Shown here: positions 5,173 to 6,376 of the stretch, piece by piece
Layout: the number at the start of each line of letters is the position of its first letter
How positions within the stretch are numbered: the first letter of the stretch is position 1
NCBI GenBank assembly: GCA_002366885.1
Contig: DFCD01000038.1
Span: 1 to 6,376, forward strand
Direction of reading: 5' to 3'
From: Verrucomicrobia bacterium UBA3063
GTDB lineage: Bacteria; Verrucomicrobiota; Verrucomicrobiia; Methylacidiphilales; Verrucolacustridaceae
DNA: 6,376 nucleotides
Position numbers and translations under genes: made by a program
Notes under the pieces: generated by a model
Told to the model about the DNA's origin: nothing
Seen by the model: only the letters and a program-made list of their open reading frames with translations
The model's database searches: none

Positions 5173-6376
5173 GCTGGCGGCTCATTTTTTTTCGCTCCGC
5201 CTTTTGGATCGTTGCCGTCTGGCCATGGGCCCTTTCCGCACAGGATCCTTCCGCCGCCGATCCCAAACCCGCGCCGGGTTCCCCCGGAGCCACCCGCGCC
5301 GCCGTCATGGAAATCTTTGCCGACCAGGATTTCCGGAAACGTGCCTTGGAAAATTTCAACATCCACAGCGACTTGGAGCCGAAACTTCCCGCCACCGAAA
5401 AGGAGGCCTTCACCAAGATTGCCGACCTGGCCGCCACCGATGTGGTCAGGGCCTACTTCGAGCTCAAGGCCAAAACCACCGCGGATTCCAGCGCGGTCTT
5501 TGACTTCACCCTGGGATCGATCGCCTACCAGCTCAACCGGCCGAACGAGGCGGCAAAATACCTGGAAAGCGCCACCCGGAAATTCCCCACCTATTTGCGT
5601 GCCTACAAAAACCTGGGTCTGATCCAGCTCCAGCAGGGCCGCACCGATGCGGCCATCAAAACCCTCACCCGCGCGATCGAACTGGGCGGGGGGGACGGCA
5701 ACACCTTCGGCCTCCTCGGCACCGCCTACGTTGCCAAGGAAAACTTTGTCGCCGCCGAGGGCGCCTTCCGCAACGCCCTGCTTCTCCAACCCACCACGCC
5801 GGAATGGAAACTGGGCCTGGCCCGCTGCATCTTCCGCCAGAACAAATACGCCGAGGCCGTCTCCCTCATGAACGACCTGATGGAACGCCAACCCGACAAA
5901 CCCGAGTTCTGGCTCCTGCTCGCCAGCGCCCATCTCGGTCTCAAGGAGACCACCGCCGCCGCCACCTGCTACGAAATGATCGACCGGCTGGGGAAATCCA
6001 CCCCGGAGACCCTGATGTCCCTCGCGGACATCTACTTGCAGGACGCCAACTATCCGTTGGCCGTGGAAACCTATCTGCGCGCCCTGGATCTCAAGCCCGA
6101 CCAGAAAATCGACCGCCCGCTCCGCGCCGCCGAGGTGCTCAATGCCCGCGGAGCTCCCGCCGAGGCCGCCCTGCTCCTCGCCAGGTTGAAAACCTACGCC
6201 GGGGAAAACGTCGAGCCGGATCGGCGCAGAAAAATGCTGAAACTGGAGGCGAAAATCGCTTCCGCAGAGGGAAAATCCAAGGAGGCGGCCGCTGTCCTCG
6301 AGCAAATTCTCCAGGAGGATCCCCTCGACGGGGATGCCCTACTCCTGCTCGGCCAGTATTACGCCAAAAACAACCA
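5169..6376 (+). CDS. Secreted TPR-repeat protein of the TonB operon, 3' end missing (402 residues visible)
   Basis: The frame stays open from the ATG at 5169 to the right edge, so the C-terminus is outside the window. The start overlaps the tonB stop (ATGA) and has a weak AAGG 7 nt upstream. A signal peptide is evident: SWRLIFFRSAFWIVAVWPWA with likely cleavage after ALSA (residue 24), so the protein should act in the periplasm. A Pro/Ala linker and helical region follow, then TPR-like helix pairs from about residue 108 to the edge. Examples are AVFDFTLGSIAYQLNRPNEAAKYLESA, AYKNLGLIQLQQGRTDAAIKTLTRAIEL, LLGTAYVAKENFVAAEGAFRNALLLQP, SLADIYLQDANYPLAVETYLRALDLKP and LEAKIASAEGKSKEAAAVLEQILQEDP. 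TPRs bind proteins or peptides. A TPR gene directly after tonB is known in TonB2-like clusters, where it is thought to assist the system. The exact partner is unknown. Confidence 0.9.
   Translation, partial: MSWRLIFFRSAFWIVAVWPWALSAQDPSAADPKPAPGSPGATRAAVMEIFADQDFRKRALENFNIHSDLEPKLPATEKEAFTKIADLAATDVVRAYFELKAKTTADSSAVFDFTLGSIAYQLNRPNEAAKYLESATRKFPTYLRAYKNLGLIQLQQGRTDAAIKTLTRAIELGGGDGNTFGLLGTAYVAKENFVAAEGAFRNALLLQPTTPEWKLGLARCIFRQNKYAEAVSLMNDLMERQPDKPEFWLLLASAHLGLKETTAAATCYEMIDRLGKSTPETLMSLADIYLQDANYPLAVETYLRALDLKPDQKIDRPLRAAEVLNARGAPAEAALLLARLKTYAGENVEPDRRRKMLKLEAKIASAEGKSKEAAAVLEQILQEDPLDGDALLLLGQYYAKNN

Noticed and set aside
4935..6305. A 456-codon open frame on the - strand
   Set aside because: It lies opposite the TPR gene, is Gly-rich with no recognisable domain, and is explained by GC-biased third positions of the sense gene. 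The sense frame has a signal peptide and clear TPRs.

Overview
The window looks like a stretch of a GC-rich Gram-negative chromosome. It carries the 3' part of an outer-membrane beta-barrel gene, an intergenic region with a strong candidate Pho box, and then a tightly packed operon on the + strand. That operon encodes a complete TonB energy-transduction module: a DUF3450-like periplasmic coiled-coil protein, a long TtpC/ExbB-type proton-channel protein, ExbD, TonB and a TPR protein that runs off the right edge. No tRNA, rRNA, CRISPR array, insertion sequence or phage gene was seen. The lineage cannot be fixed from this sequence. The GC content, the long N-terminally extended ExbB and the Gly-rich TonB would fit Verrucomicrobiota or a related group, but that is a low-confidence guess.

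Layout. Positions 3-899 encode a partial outer-membrane protein: a Thr/Asn/Pro-rich linker followed by an 8-strand-type barrel ending in Phe. Positions 900-1181 are non-coding. They contain two perfect TGTCACA heptamers spaced 11 bp start to start (982-999), a possible -10 box (1023-1028), a short GATG heptamer repeat and a leader of about 145 nt. The operon follows: DUF3450-like (1182-2039), TtpC/ExbB (2036-3961), exbD (3965-4393), tonB (4390-5172) and TPR (5169 to beyond 6376). Three of its four junctions are 4-nt stop/start overlaps (ATGA, GTGA, ATGA). The fourth is a 3-nt gap with a good Shine-Dalgarno sequence.

How the genes work together. ExbB and ExbD form the inner-membrane proton channel; the expected channel residues are present (Thr456, Glu484 and Thr489 in ExbB, Asp25 in ExbD). 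The channel energises TonB, whose C-terminal domain contacts TonB-dependent outer-membrane receptors. The long periplasmic N-terminal part of the ExbB protein and the DUF3450-like protein resemble the accessory parts of the Vibrio TonB2/TtpC type of system, and the TPR protein belongs to the same conserved neighbourhood. Unlike that system, this locus has no second, short ExbB. The ExbB protein also ends in a Pro-rich cytoplasmic tail of about 105 residues.

The most useful hypothesis from the window is that this TonB system is controlled by phosphate through PhoB and would power uptake or surface handling of phosphorus compounds. The Pho box is read directly from the sequence; the physiological role is inference.
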